A stretch of DNA of 64,000 nt from assembly GCA_948976265.1 (NCBI GenBank), contig CARFUA010000001.1, forward strand, positions 45,743 to 109,742, read 5' to 3'. How positions within the stretch are numbered: the stretch's first letter is position 1; each line of letters starts with the position of its first letter. Position numbers and translations under genes: made by a program. Of this stretch, positions 26,657 to 34,977 are shown piece by piece. Below the pieces are notes generated by a model that saw nothing but the letters and a program-made list of their open reading frames with translations, made no database searches and was not told where the DNA came from. The DNA is from an uncultured Clostridia bacterium (lineage in GTDB: Bacteria; Bacillota; Clostridia; TANB77; CAG-508).

Positions 26657-27901
26657 TTATTTCCTAAATTTTTTCTTTTTCACTTTTTTCTTAGTTGATA
26701 TTTTCAAAATCATAACCCCAAACATCAACAATAAAATTCCACCAATTAAAACGACGATTTCGATATTTAATTTTTTTTCAACATTAGATTTAGCTAAAAG
26801 TTCAGTCGAATATTCAATTCCATCAATTGTATAAGTAATGCTTCCCAAGCTATCACCAGTTTGAATTGGTGCTTCTAAATTTTCATGTAAGGTTATACTT
26901 GGAGCTAATCCATCCAAATCCAATTCTTTTTTGAGATAAGCAAATAATGTATCTTTTGTGATTAAATCTAAATTTTTGGTATCCTTTGTTCCATTTTTTA
27001 TTTCAATAGTTTGAACAATATCTTTTTCTTGAACAATATCAGAAAATTGGAAGTTGTCAAAACCATAGTCGAATAAAGCTTTTGTATCAAGATAACGTTC
27101 ACTTAAACCTTCAGCATTTGTGCCAGCGTGTAATGTAACAGAAATTAATTCAACATCATTTTTTCTAGCTCCAGCAATTAAACAATTTCTGGCTTCAGTT
27201 GTATATCCTGTTTTGATACCAATAACATTCTCATCATAATAACGACTGTTTGGACGAAGCATATCATTTGTTGTTAAACAAATTCTATCTGCAGTTGGAT
27301 GCTTATTTGTTGCAGGTAAGGTATAAGATTTTGTGGAAACATAATTTCTAAAAGTTTCATTTTGCATTCCATACATAGCCATAATCGCTAAATCGTAAGC
27401 AGTAGAATAATGGTCTTCGTGATGAATTCCATTTGGATTGACAAAATGAGTATTTTTACAACCCATCTCTTTTGCTTTTTTATTCATCATATCTGCAAAA
27501 TTTTCAACAGAACCACCAATATGTTCTGCCAGAACGACAGCAGCATCATTTGCAGATTTTACCATCAAAGCATACATTAAATCATTCACAGAAAGTTCTT
27601 CCCCTTCATGTAAATTACAATTAACATATCCATTTGGAATAGAAAAAATAGCGTTCTTACTAACGACAGCTTTTTCTTTCAAATCACAGTTTTCCAGCAC
27701 CAAAATAGCAGTTAGGATTTTTGTTGTACTTGCTGGATACATTTTATCATAAGCATTTTTCTCATATAATATTTTTCCAGTTGTTGGTTCCATTAATATT
27801 ACAGCAGTAGAAGCAATTGTTGGCTCAGAGGCGAAATTGAAATTTGTAAAAACCAAGCAAAACAGGATAAATATCATAAAAATTTTTCTTTTGCAATTCA
27901 T
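26657..27901 (-). CDS. D-alanyl-D-alanine carboxypeptidase, DacA/DacF-like
   Basis: Penicillin-binding serine peptidase that trims the stem-peptide terminal D-Ala. A signal peptide ends near NFASEP. Active-site motifs are ASTTKI (SxxK), KSANDAA (SxN) and IKTGYT (KTG). A C-terminal domain and a final transmembrane anchor with a basic tail (KKKVKKKKFRK) follow. The ATG at 27901 has AAGGAG upstream; the longer open frame is not protein-like. 414 residues. In spore formers DacF acts in the forespore, but the subtype is not certain. Confidence 0.92.
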   Translation of the reverse strand: MNCKRKIFMIFILFCLVFTNFNFASEPTIASTAVILMEPTTGKILYEKNAYDKMYPASTTKILTAILVLENCDLKEKAVVSKNAIFSIPNGYVNCNLHEGEELSVNDLMYALMVKSANDAAVVLAEHIGGSVENFADMMNKKAKEMGCKNTHFVNPNGIHHEDHYSTAYDLAIMAMYGMQNETFRNYVSTKSYTLPATNKHPTADRICLTTNDMLRPNSRYYDENVIGIKTGYTTEARNCLIAGARKNDVELISVTLHAGTNAEGLSERYLDTKALFDYGFDNFQFSDIVQEKDIVQTIEIKNGTKDTKNLDLITKDTLFAYLKKELDLDGLAPSITLHENLEAPIQTGDSLGSITYTIDGIEYSTELLAKSNVEKKLNIEIVVLIGGILLLMFGVMILKISTKKKVKKKKFRK

Positions 27902-27928
27902 AAAAAACTCCTTAAAACTTTTTCTACT

Positions 27929-27957
27929 ATCATATCTCAAATTGATACGAAATTCAA
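27929..27957 (-). promoter_or_regulatory. promoter of the D,D-carboxypeptidase gene
   Basis: On the minus strand TTGAAT (27957-27952) and TATGAT (27934-27929), spacer 17 bp, divergent from the ComEA-like gene. Confidence 0.75.
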
Positions 27958-27994
27958 CATAAAATTCAAATAAAATTAGAAAGGAATGATAAAT

Positions 27995-28609
27995 ATGGAT
28001 AAACAAAAAATAATCAAAATTGCGATAGTCATTATTATAGCAATTCTAGCTATCGTATATTACATTTCAACCAATCAAAACACAGCGGATTATGAAGATA
28101 TTTTAACCAATGCCGCAATTGTAGAAAATAAAAAAGAAGAACCAAACACAAAAGAAGAAAAAAACAAAATCAAAGTATATGTAGCAGGAGAAGTAAATAT
28201 ACCAGGTGTGCTTGAATTAGAAGAAGGAGCCAGAATTGAAGATGCCATACAAGGTGCTGGAGGAGTAAAAGTGGAAGCCGATTTAAAAAATATCAATTTA
28301 GCCTATGAAATTTCGGATGGAGAAAAAATTTATATTCCCAATACGGCAGAAGCTGAATCCGAAGAAAGCGGAAATTCTTCGGATGTTTCTTCTGGAAACA
28401 ACAGCAATTCGAATGGAAAAATCAATATTAATAAAGCGACTGCCACAGAACTCACAAGTGTTCCAGGAATTGGAGCTTCAACGGCACAAAAAATTATTAC
28501 GTATCGTGAAGAAAATGGAAAATTCCAAGCAATTGAAGATGTCAAAAAAGTATCTGGAATTGGAGATAGTAAGTTTGAAAGTATGAAAGAGTATATTTCA
28601 GTAAAATAA
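27995..28609 (+). CDS. ComEA-like DNA-binding protein (SLBB plus helix-hairpin-helix)
   Basis: Extracellular DNA receptor type protein. One N-terminal transmembrane helix (about residues 7-23), then a SLBB domain (IKVYVAGEVNIPGVLELEEG), a Ser/Gly/Asn linker, and paired helix-hairpin-helix motifs (ININKATATELTSVPGIG and GIGDSKFESM). 204 residues. The ATG at 27995 fits AAGGA spacing better than the ATG at 27986. No comEC is visible in the window. Confidence 0.88.
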   Translation: MDKQKIIKIAIVIIIAILAIVYYISTNQNTADYEDILTNAAIVENKKEEPNTKEEKNKIKVYVAGEVNIPGVLELEEGARIEDAIQGAGGVKVEADLKNINLAYEISDGEKIYIPNTAEAESEESGNSSDVSSGNNSNSNGKININKATATELTSVPGIGASTAQKIITYREENGKFQAIEDVKKVSGIGDSKFESMKEYISVK

Positions 28610-28635
28610 AATTTTCATCAAATCATCTTTTGCTA

Positions 28636-28664
28636 TTGATATTATATACATATTTTGATATAAT
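28636..28664 (+). promoter_or_regulatory. promoter of the toxin-antitoxin operon
   Basis: TTGATA at 28636-28641 and TATAAT at 28659-28664, spacer 17 bp. Confidence 0.8.
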
Positions 28665-28696
28665 ATGCCTATAATAAAGATATGGAGGTGCATATT

Positions 28697-28954
28697 ATGC
28701 CAATTATTAGACCAAGTTCAGATTTAAGGAATAAATATAATGAAATATCCAACCTATGTCATGAAACAAACGCTCCGATATACATTACCAAAAATGGAAC
28801 TGGTGATTTAGCAATTATGAGTATAGAGTTGTATGAATGTTTAATTGAGAGATTTGAGATATATGGAAAAATAGAAAAAGGACTTAAATCTGTAAAAAAT
28901 GGAGAAGAATATTCAGTAGATGAAGTTTTTGACGAAATAGAAGGCGAGGTATGA
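28697..28954 (+). CDS. type II antitoxin, Phd/YefM-like
   Basis: An 85-residue antitoxin expected to neutralise the downstream RelE/ParE-type toxin and repress the operon. MPIIRPSSDLRNKYNEIS is the Phd/YefM DNA-binding N-terminus, followed by PIYITKNGTGDLAIMS. The ATG at 28697 follows GGAGGTG. The toxin starts one base after the stop. Confidence 0.9.
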   Translation: MPIIRPSSDLRNKYNEISNLCHETNAPIYITKNGTGDLAIMSIELYECLIERFEIYGKIEKGLKSVKNGEEYSVDEVFDEIEGEV

Positions 28955-28955
28955 A

Positions 28956-29258
28956 TTGAATCATTATACAATAAAAATTACAAAAGAGGCGAAAGATGAT
29001 TTAAAATTAATTAAAAACTATTTAGCCGATAATTTACAAGAGTTAATTATAGCCAATAAAGTCATAAGGAAATTAAAAGAAAGCATAAATAGTCTTTCAA
29101 GTTTTCCAGAACGTTTTCCGATTGTAAGTGATTATTATCTTTCAATACGAAATTTAAGAAAATATACGATTGATAAATATATCATTTTTTATACGGTAGA
29201 AAGAGATAAAAAAATAGTACATATTATTAGAATTCTGCATGGTAAGATTGACTGGTAA
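28956..29258 (+). CDS. RelE/ParE-family toxin
   Basis: A 100-residue toxin of the RelE/ParE superfamily. The pattern YTIKITKEAKDDLKLIKNYL at the start and YIIFYTVERDKKIVHIIRILHG at the end matches the fold. RelE members cut mRNA on the ribosome and ParE members poison gyrase; I cannot choose between them. It begins with TTG, which should keep its translation below that of the antitoxin. Confidence 0.88.
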   Translation: MNHYTIKITKEAKDDLKLIKNYLADNLQELIIANKVIRKLKESINSLSSFPERFPIVSDYYLSIRNLRKYTIDKYIIFYTVERDKKIVHIIRILHGKIDW

Positions 29259-29260
29259 AA

Positions 29261-29289
29261 AGAATCGATTTTTATTAAAATCGACTCTT
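29261..29289. terminator. terminator between toxin gene and convergent glycosyltransferase
   Basis: AGAATCGATTTT pairs imperfectly with AAAATCGACTCT, located between convergent genes. Confidence 0.65.
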
Positions 29290-29331
29290 CTAACTATTTT
29301 GCTTTTCATTGGCTTGTTTTTTCGATAGTTT

Positions 29332-30459
29332 TTATTCCATTAACAACACCTTACAAATACTTTCTGTCGAATTTGGCTTTGCCAAAGAAAGCGTATTTTC
29401 TTTCATTAAAGCTAATTTATGTGGGTCGCGATATAAATTTTTTAGAACTCTTGCAATATTATCATTTTTCTTAATCCAAACAGCGACGCCTTTTTCCACT
29501 AAAAATTCAGCATTTTCTTCCTCTTGACCAGGAATTGGATTAATCAGGATCATAGGCAAATGAGAGGTCAAACTTTCAGTTGAAGTAAGCCCTCCAGGTT
29601 TTGTAATAACAAAAGATGAAACAGACATCAATTCAGGCACTTTATCGGTATATTCTAGGACTTTGATTCGTTCTTCAGAATCTGTATTTTTCACAAGTTC
29701 CTCGAATTTAGCTTTCATTTTTGGATTTTTTCCAGAAATTGCCACAACTTGAAGCTTCGAAAATAAACGAATCAATGATTTTAATACCATAACCGTTGTT
29801 TTGTTTCCCAATCCAAATTCTCCGCCTGCAAAAAATAATACAATTTGCTCGTCTGGATTTAAGTTAAATTCCTGTGCAATTTGTTTTCGGTCATAATCTT
29901 GTTGAAATTTATCTGACACAGGAATGCCTGAAACGAAAATTTTGTCTTCCTTAATTCCATATTCTATCATATCACTTTTCATTTGATTATTAGCAACAAA
30001 GAAAAAATCGCAATATTCATGAAAAGCCAGCCATTGCCCATGAATGTGGAAATCCGTTAAAATAGTAGCCAATTTGCAATCAATTTTTCCTTTTTTCTTC
30101 AAAAATCCACACATTTGCGTGCCAAATGGATGCGTCGAAATAATTAAATCAGGGCAAAAATCTTGCAATAAAGTATTCAGCTTTATAGAAAAAAGCCTAT
30201 TTGAAGTAGTAACGGCTTTAGAAGTAAGTCCATCATTAGCTAGATGATAGGCAGTTTTCCAAGCAAAAGGGATTTTTTTTGCTGCTTCATTATAACTATC
30301 TGACAATAATTTATTCAAATGCTTATTAATATATTCAATACAATCCACCAATTTTATTTCAATATCTGAATAATTATTTTTTATATGATTCTCAATCGAT
30401 TTTGCAGCCGACAAATGACCGCCACCATAAGAACTATAAAATACTAAAATTTTTTTCAT
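29332..30459 (-). CDS. processive diacylglycerol glycosyltransferase, MGDG synthase type
   Basis: GT28-type glycolipid glycosyltransferase, related to UgtP, acting at the inner membrane surface. The N-terminal SSYGGGHLSAAKSI is the lipid-acceptor domain signature. The C-terminal nucleotide-sugar domain has FFAGGEFGLGNKTT and KPGGLTSTESL. 375 residues, full length. The ATG at 30459 follows AAGGAG. It is a single gene. Confidence 0.88.
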   Translation of the reverse strand: MKKILVFYSSYGGGHLSAAKSIENHIKNNYSDIEIKLVDCIEYINKHLNKLLSDSYNEAAKKIPFAWKTAYHLANDGLTSKAVTTSNRLFSIKLNTLLQDFCPDLIISTHPFGTQMCGFLKKKGKIDCKLATILTDFHIHGQWLAFHEYCDFFFVANNQMKSDMIEYGIKEDKIFVSGIPVSDKFQQDYDRKQIAQEFNLNPDEQIVLFFAGGEFGLGNKTTVMVLKSLIRLFSKLQVVAISGKNPKMKAKFEELVKNTDSEERIKVLEYTDKVPELMSVSSFVITKPGGLTSTESLTSHLPMILINPIPGQEEENAEFLVEKGVAVWIKKNDNIARVLKNLYRDPHKLALMKENTLSLAKPNSTESICKVLLME

Positions 30460-30588
30460 AAAAACTCCTTAAATTTATTTAGCATTATAAATTTTTTAAA
30501 ATTATATCATGAAAAAATCAAAATTACAATATTTGGAATATTAAAAACAATTTTGGAAAAACTAATAAAAATTAAGGAGGAATATAAA

Positions 30589-31941
30589 ATGAATAATGGT
30601 GTAAAAACGAAAATACTTACAATAACGACAATTTTATTAGCAGTTATTAGCATTACAATTGGATATTATGCTTATCATAGAAACCAAAGTTATGCGACAT
30701 TTCAAGTCAATCGCTATAATGAATCATTTGGAAATTTAGTCAATTATATGAATAGTGTGGAAAGTTTGCTTGCCAAATCTATGATTTCCAAAAGTCCAGA
30801 ATATGCAGCAGAAAGCTTAACCGAAGTTTGGAGAGATTCCAATTTAGCATTGGTTTATTTAAGTGGAATTCCCATGAATACAGAAGAACTTTCCCAGACA
30901 GCCAAATTCTTAAATCAAGTTAGCGACTATTCGTATTCATTATCCCGAAAAAATATTCAAAATGAAGAATTATCAGAAGAGGATTTTGAAAACCTAAAAA
31001 CCTTGCATCAATATAGTATTCAATTAGAAAATACATTAAATCAATTATCCGAAGAATTATATGCAGGAACCATCAAATGGGATGATTTAACCAAGAATAA
31101 TTCCCTAGAATATGCCCAAGCAGTTGACAACATCTCAGTATTTTCCAATATTGATTCAAACTTAAAACAATACGAAGGTTTAATTTATGACGGAGCTTAC
31201 TCCGACCATGTCAATAAAGCAGAAAAAGTCGGATTAGTCGGAAATGATATTTCCCAAGAAGAAGCACAACAAAAAGTTCAAGAATTTTTGGGGGAAGACA
31301 AAATCGAAAATATACAATTCAATCAATTTCTAGAAAATGCAGATATTCCAAGCTATGATTTTTCAGTCAAATTAAAAAACCAAGAAAATACAATCAATCT
31401 AGAAATTGCCAAAAAAGGTGGAAGCATTGTTGAAATGCAAAACAATCGAGAAGTAACAGAAGAAAAACTATCGCAAGAGCAAGCCAATGAAATTGGAAAA
31501 CAATTTTTGGCGCAAAAAGGTTTCAAAAATATGAAAGAAACCTATTTTACCAAATTATCCAATGTTGTAACAGTGAATTATGCTTACGAATACGACGGAA
31601 TCATTGCCTATCCAGATTTAATAAAAGTCAAAATAGCTTTAGACAACGGGGAAATTTTAGGAGTTGAAACCAATGGTTATTTGAATTCACATACAAGTAG
31701 AGATTTTGGCGCCGTAAAATTAACAATCGATGAAGCACGAGCCAAACTAAATTCCAATTTAAAACTTTTAGACGAAGGAATGGCAATTATCCCAACGGAA
31801 TGGAAAACGGAAATTCTATGTTATGAATTTAAAGGAAAAGTAGAAGATAGAGAATTCCTCGTTTATATTAACTGTGAAACAGGGGAAGAAGAAGATATTT
31901 TAGTTATCCTAGATACACCAGGCGGAACTTTAACTGTATAA
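30589..31941 (+). CDS. ypeB: germination protein YpeB
   Basis: Spore protein needed for correct localisation and stability of the cortex-lytic enzyme SleB. One N-terminal transmembrane helix (about residues 8-26), a helical region, and C-terminal PepSY-like repeats (LSQEQANEIGKQFLAQKGF and LTIDEARAKLNSNL). 450 residues, the usual length. The ATG at 30589 follows AAGGAGG. In Bacillus ypeB lies next to sleB; here it stands alone. Confidence 0.9.
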   Translation: MNNGVKTKILTITTILLAVISITIGYYAYHRNQSYATFQVNRYNESFGNLVNYMNSVESLLAKSMISKSPEYAAESLTEVWRDSNLALVYLSGIPMNTEELSQTAKFLNQVSDYSYSLSRKNIQNEELSEEDFENLKTLHQYSIQLENTLNQLSEELYAGTIKWDDLTKNNSLEYAQAVDNISVFSNIDSNLKQYEGLIYDGAYSDHVNKAEKVGLVGNDISQEEAQQKVQEFLGEDKIENIQFNQFLENADIPSYDFSVKLKNQENTINLEIAKKGGSIVEMQNNREVTEEKLSQEQANEIGKQFLAQKGFKNMKETYFTKLSNVVTVNYAYEYDGIIAYPDLIKVKIALDNGEILGVETNGYLNSHTSRDFGAVKLTIDEARAKLNSNLKLLDEGMAIIPTEWKTEILCYEFKGKVEDREFLVYINCETGEEEDILVILDTPGGTLTV

Positions 31942-31945
31942 AAAC

Positions 31946-31974
31946 TTGACACTTTATGTAAAATATGATATTAT
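31946..31974 (+). promoter_or_regulatory. promoter of the 32037 gene
   Basis: TTGACA at 31946-31951 and TATTAT at 31969-31974, spacer 17 bp, right after the ypeB stop. Confidence 0.7.
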
Positions 31975-32036
31975 AATAATCAAGTAACGTAGATACAAGC
32001 TAAAAAATAATTTTTTTAATTGGAGGAGGAAATGAC

Positions 32037-32570
32037 ATGTTAAAGGAAAAGAAAGAGCAGATTGAAAAGAGTGAAGAGAGGAAACATCAGTTACGGTGTG
32101 GTGCAGTAATACTATTGACAGCTGGATTGATAGTTTACGGGGCAAAGCAAATATATGATACAATTTATGGAGAATTTGATTCTTTTAATGTATCATTCGT
32201 GATGTATGTTGCAGTAGTTTGTGCATGTTTGATAATATACTTCGTATGTTCGTACTCTGTCTACAAAACGGAAGCGGCAATCACAGAAAGATGGAGTGCT
32301 ATAAAAGAAGACGAAATCTTACAAGCATTAAAAAAGTGTAATAAAGTAGAGTTGGACTTGGATTATTGGGAAGCTGTTGAAAATGATGATGTGTTTTATG
32401 ATCTTATTGGAAATACGCTATTTTGGAGAAAGTATGAACATATTTATGTATGTGTGACAAAAGAAAATAACTTTTATATTTGGGCCGAAAATCAGAAAGA
32501 GAAGGTATGGGAACATACGTGCAGGAAATCAAATTCTGCGTTTTTAGGTAAATATTTCGAGCCAGTATAG
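32037..32570 (+). CDS. hypothetical membrane protein (atypical codon usage)
   Basis: Unrecognised 177-residue protein. Charged N-terminus, two transmembrane segments (about residues 22-42 and 55-77), then a cytoplasmic alpha/beta domain. The ATG at 32037 follows GGAGGAGG. Monocistronic with its own promoter and two terminators. One in-frame CGG (32094-32096) codes for Arg, unlike native genes. Confidence 0.6.
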   Translation: MLKEKKEQIEKSEERKHQLRCGAVILLTAGLIVYGAKQIYDTIYGEFDSFNVSFVMYVAVVCACLIIYFVCSYSVYKTEAAITERWSAIKEDEILQALKKCNKVELDLDYWEAVENDDVFYDLIGNTLFWRKYEHIYVCVTKENNFYIWAENQKEKVWEHTCRKSNSAFLGKYFEPV

Positions 32571-32585
32571 GGGCGAATGTTATAA

Positions 32586-32611
32586 GGGGCAGGTTTTCCT
32601 GCTCCTTTTTC
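32586..32611 (+). terminator. first terminator after the 32037 gene
   Basis: GGGGCAGG pairs with CCTGCTCC around TTTT, followed by a T run. Confidence 0.85.
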
Positions 32612-32625
32612 TTTAATTTAGAAAG

Positions 32626-32653
32626 AAACCCCCAGTACAACTGGGGGTTTTTC
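32626..32653. terminator. second terminator, convergent with murC
   Basis: AACCCCCAGT pairs with ACTGGGGGTT around ACA, followed by a T run. It can serve both the 32037 gene and murC. Confidence 0.9.
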
Positions 32654-32669
32654 ATTTCTTTTTCTATTT

Positions 32670-34052
32670 CTATTTCGTAAGCATTGGTCCAATTTCTGTT
32701 ACTGTACCAGCGCCTAAAGTTAAGACTAAATCATGTGGTTTGGCGTTGGATTTTATATAAGTTACAACTTCTTCAAAATCTTTAATATAAATCACTTCTT
32801 TTCCCAAAGTCTCCATTTTATCAGCTAAATCTTGAGAAGAAATACCAATCGTATTTTTTTCTCTAGCCGCATAAATATCTACTAAAATAATATGGTCGAA
32901 TCCACTTAAAGATTCCGCAAAAGCCTCCAAATGAGCTGCTGTTCGACTATACGTATGTGGCTGAAAAATAACCCAAGATTCATGAAAATCTTTATTTTTA
33001 ATAGCATTTACAGTTGCCAAGATTTCAGTTGGATGATGACCATAATCATCAAATACAGAAACATCATTAAAAGAACCTTTATATTCCAAGCGACGACTAG
33101 CTCCAGTAAAGCTCTTTAAAGCCTCAGCCAATGTTTCCTTATCAATCTCATAAGAATGGCAAACACTAATGCAAGCCAAAGCATTTAAAACATTATGATT
33201 TCCTGCCACAGAAAGAGAAAAACGATGAAAAAACTCACGATTTTTATAAACGTCAAATGTTGCAAAACCGTTTTTATCAAATGTAATATTTTTAGCCAAA
33301 AAAGTAGCTTCGCTATTTTCAATTCCATAAGAAATAAAATTTGATTTCGTAATATTTTTTAAAGCAAGACAATTTGCATCATCAGCATTTACAACCAGCA
33401 ATCCGTTTGGTTCCAAAATTTTTACAAAATCTTGAAACGCTTTTACCACATTATCAAATGTCTTATAAAAATCCAAATGGTCATTATCGATATTTAAAAT
33501 AACCTCTGTTTTTGGAAACAATTTCAAAAAATTCGCTTGATATTCACAAGATTCTACAATAAAATAATCACTATTTCCCACTTGATAATTACCACCAATC
33601 GTGTCCAAAATAGCACCGACTTGAATGGATGGGTCTAAATTGGCTTTTAGAAAACAAAGTGAAATCATAGAGGTTGTTGTTGTTTTTCCGTGTGTGCCAG
33701 AAATACAAATCGATTCTTTGTATAATTTTGTCAAATATCCAATAAATTCACCACGTGTTACAAGTGGAATCGAATTTTGCTTGGCAATCATCATTTCAGG
33801 GTCGTCTTCTTTAATGGCAGCAGAATAAATAATCAAATCCGCCTTTTTACAATTCTCCAAATCGTGACCAATGGAAGTTTTTATTCCATGTAAATTCAAT
33901 TTGTCCGTAATTTCACTCTGATTTAAGTCAGAGCCTGTCACGATGTGGTTCCAATTATGTAGTGTTTCCGCAATGGCACTCATGCTAATTCCACCAATTC
34001 CAATTAAATGTATATGTTGATAGTTAGATAAATCTTTCTTTTCAAAATTCAT
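32670..34052 (-). CDS. murC: UDP-N-acetylmuramate--L-alanine ligase
   Basis: Cytoplasmic ligase that adds the first amino acid of the peptidoglycan stem. 460 residues. The N-terminal Rossmann domain has HLIGIGGISMSAIAE; the ATP-binding loop is GTHGKTTTTSMIS; LNIDNDHLDFY and DDYGHHPTEI are further Mur ligase motifs. The gene is monocistronic here. Confidence 0.95.
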   Translation of the reverse strand: MNFEKKDLSNYQHIHLIGIGGISMSAIAETLHNWNHIVTGSDLNQSEITDKLNLHGIKTSIGHDLENCKKADLIIYSAAIKEDDPEMMIAKQNSIPLVTRGEFIGYLTKLYKESICISGTHGKTTTTSMISLCFLKANLDPSIQVGAILDTIGGNYQVGNSDYFIVESCEYQANFLKLFPKTEVILNIDNDHLDFYKTFDNVVKAFQDFVKILEPNGLLVVNADDANCLALKNITKSNFISYGIENSEATFLAKNITFDKNGFATFDVYKNREFFHRFSLSVAGNHNVLNALACISVCHSYEIDKETLAEALKSFTGASRRLEYKGSFNDVSVFDDYGHHPTEILATVNAIKNKDFHESWVIFQPHTYSRTAAHLEAFAESLSGFDHIILVDIYAAREKNTIGISSQDLADKMETLGKEVIYIKDFEEVVTYIKSNAKPHDLVLTLGAGTVTEIGPMLTK

Positions 34053-34242
34053 TTTTACCTCCCAGTAGTTGTCTAAATTTTAATATAAACTTATTATACA
34101 ATTAAAATATGCTATTTTCAAGTATAATGTTAATATTTATTATGCGAATATTGGAAAAAAATATACAAGCCCAAAAGACAAAAGATAAAAATCATGAAAG
34201 CAAGTAAAATCAAGTGAGAGCATAAAACAGAAGATTTGTCAA
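34053..34242. other. intergenic region between divergent murC and spoVG
   Basis: AT-rich, holding the murC 5' region. I see no gene. Confidence 0.4.
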
Positions 34243-34271
34243 TTGACAAATTTACATAAATGTGATATAAT
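34243..34271 (+). promoter_or_regulatory. upstream sigma-A type promoter of spoVG
   Basis: TTGACA at 34243-34248 and TATAAT at 34266-34271, spacer 17 bp. The core is nearly identical to the promoter at 15170. Confidence 0.75.
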
Positions 34272-34282
34272 TAAAGTTAGGG

Positions 34283-34301
34283 GCATTTTTCTAGAAAATG
34301 C
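34283..34301 (+). terminator. hairpin soon after the upstream spoVG promoter
   Basis: GCATTTT pairs with AAAATGC around TCTAG; no clean T run follows, so it may be a leader hairpin rather than a terminator. Confidence 0.45.
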
Positions 34302-34342
34302 AAGCGTTTTATAAAAAATAAAAAAATATTGTAAAAATTAGA

Positions 34343-34367
34343 AGGAATTTTTGATATTTTGGCGAAT
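34343..34367 (+). promoter_or_regulatory. candidate sigma-H promoter of spoVG
   Basis: AGGAATT at 34343-34349 and GAAT at 34364-34367 with 14 bp between them fit the sigma-H consensus, the factor that drives spoVG in Bacillus subtilis. It lies about 65 bp before the start codon. Confidence 0.6.
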
Positions 34368-34431
34368 AATATAATTAATACATACAAAAACAGCGTATGT
34401 ATTAATATAAACAATAGAAAGAGGTGCCAAA

Positions 34432-34710
34432 ATGCAAATAACAGATGTACGTTTAAGAAAAGTAAATTCAGAGAACAGAATGAAAGCTGTTGCTTCTGTA
34501 ACATTCGATAATGAATTTGTAATTCATGATATCAAAGTTATCGAAAGTGCAAATGGATTATTTATAGCTATGCCAAGTAGAAAAACTCCAAACGGAGAAT
34601 TTAAAGATATAGCTCATCCAATTAATGCTGAAACAAGAGAAAAAGTTCAAAAAGCAATTTTGGAGGCTTATGATGCTCCAGATGCTGAAACTGCCGAATC
34701 AGCAGAATAA
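34432..34710 (+). CDS. spoVG: septation protein SpoVG
   Basis: Small regulatory/RNA- or DNA-binding protein of 92 residues, involved in septation and sporulation. MQITDVRLRKVNSENRMKA and FIAMPSRKTPNGEFKDIAHP are diagnostic. AGAAAGAGGTG precedes the ATG. An acidic Ala/Glu tail ends the protein. It is monocistronic between its promoters and a terminator. Confidence 0.97.
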   Translation: MQITDVRLRKVNSENRMKAVASVTFDNEFVIHDIKVIESANGLFIAMPSRKTPNGEFKDIAHPINAETREKVQKAILEAYDAPDAETAESAE

Positions 34711-34730
34711 TATATAAGTATATTAATAGT

Positions 34731-34763
34731 TTAGTCACTATTTTGCAATAGTGGCTATTTTTT
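34731..34763 (+). terminator. terminator of spoVG
   Basis: AGTCACTATT pairs with AATAGTGGCT (one G-T pair), followed by a T run. Confidence 0.85.
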
Positions 34764-34793
34764 ATGGTCAGAAAACTTGGAAATTCGACAAGT

Positions 34794-34800
34794 TTTTTTG
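34794..34800 (-). promoter_or_regulatory. candidate Spo0A box upstream of spoIIE
   Basis: TTCGACA is the exact reverse complement of the 0A-box consensus TGTCGAA. It lies 19 bp upstream of the -35 element of the spoIIE promoter. Confidence 0.5.
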
Positions 34801-34819
34801 TCAATTTTTCAAGAAAGAC

Positions 34820-34848
34820 TTGTGTTTTTTGGAAAAATGTAATAAAAT
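34820..34848 (+). promoter_or_regulatory. promoter of spoIIE
   Basis: TTGTGT at 34820-34825 and TAAAAT at 34843-34848, spacer 17 bp, about 130 bp before the start codon. Confidence 0.55.
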
Positions 34849-34977
34849 AGATAAAAATTATCACAAAATGTAAAAAACTTTTCAATATTTGAGGAAAGAA
34901 AACGACAAAAAAAGTATTTATTTAGTGATTAAATACTAATCAAGGAAGAAATATTTGAAAAGTAGAGGTGGTTAAGG

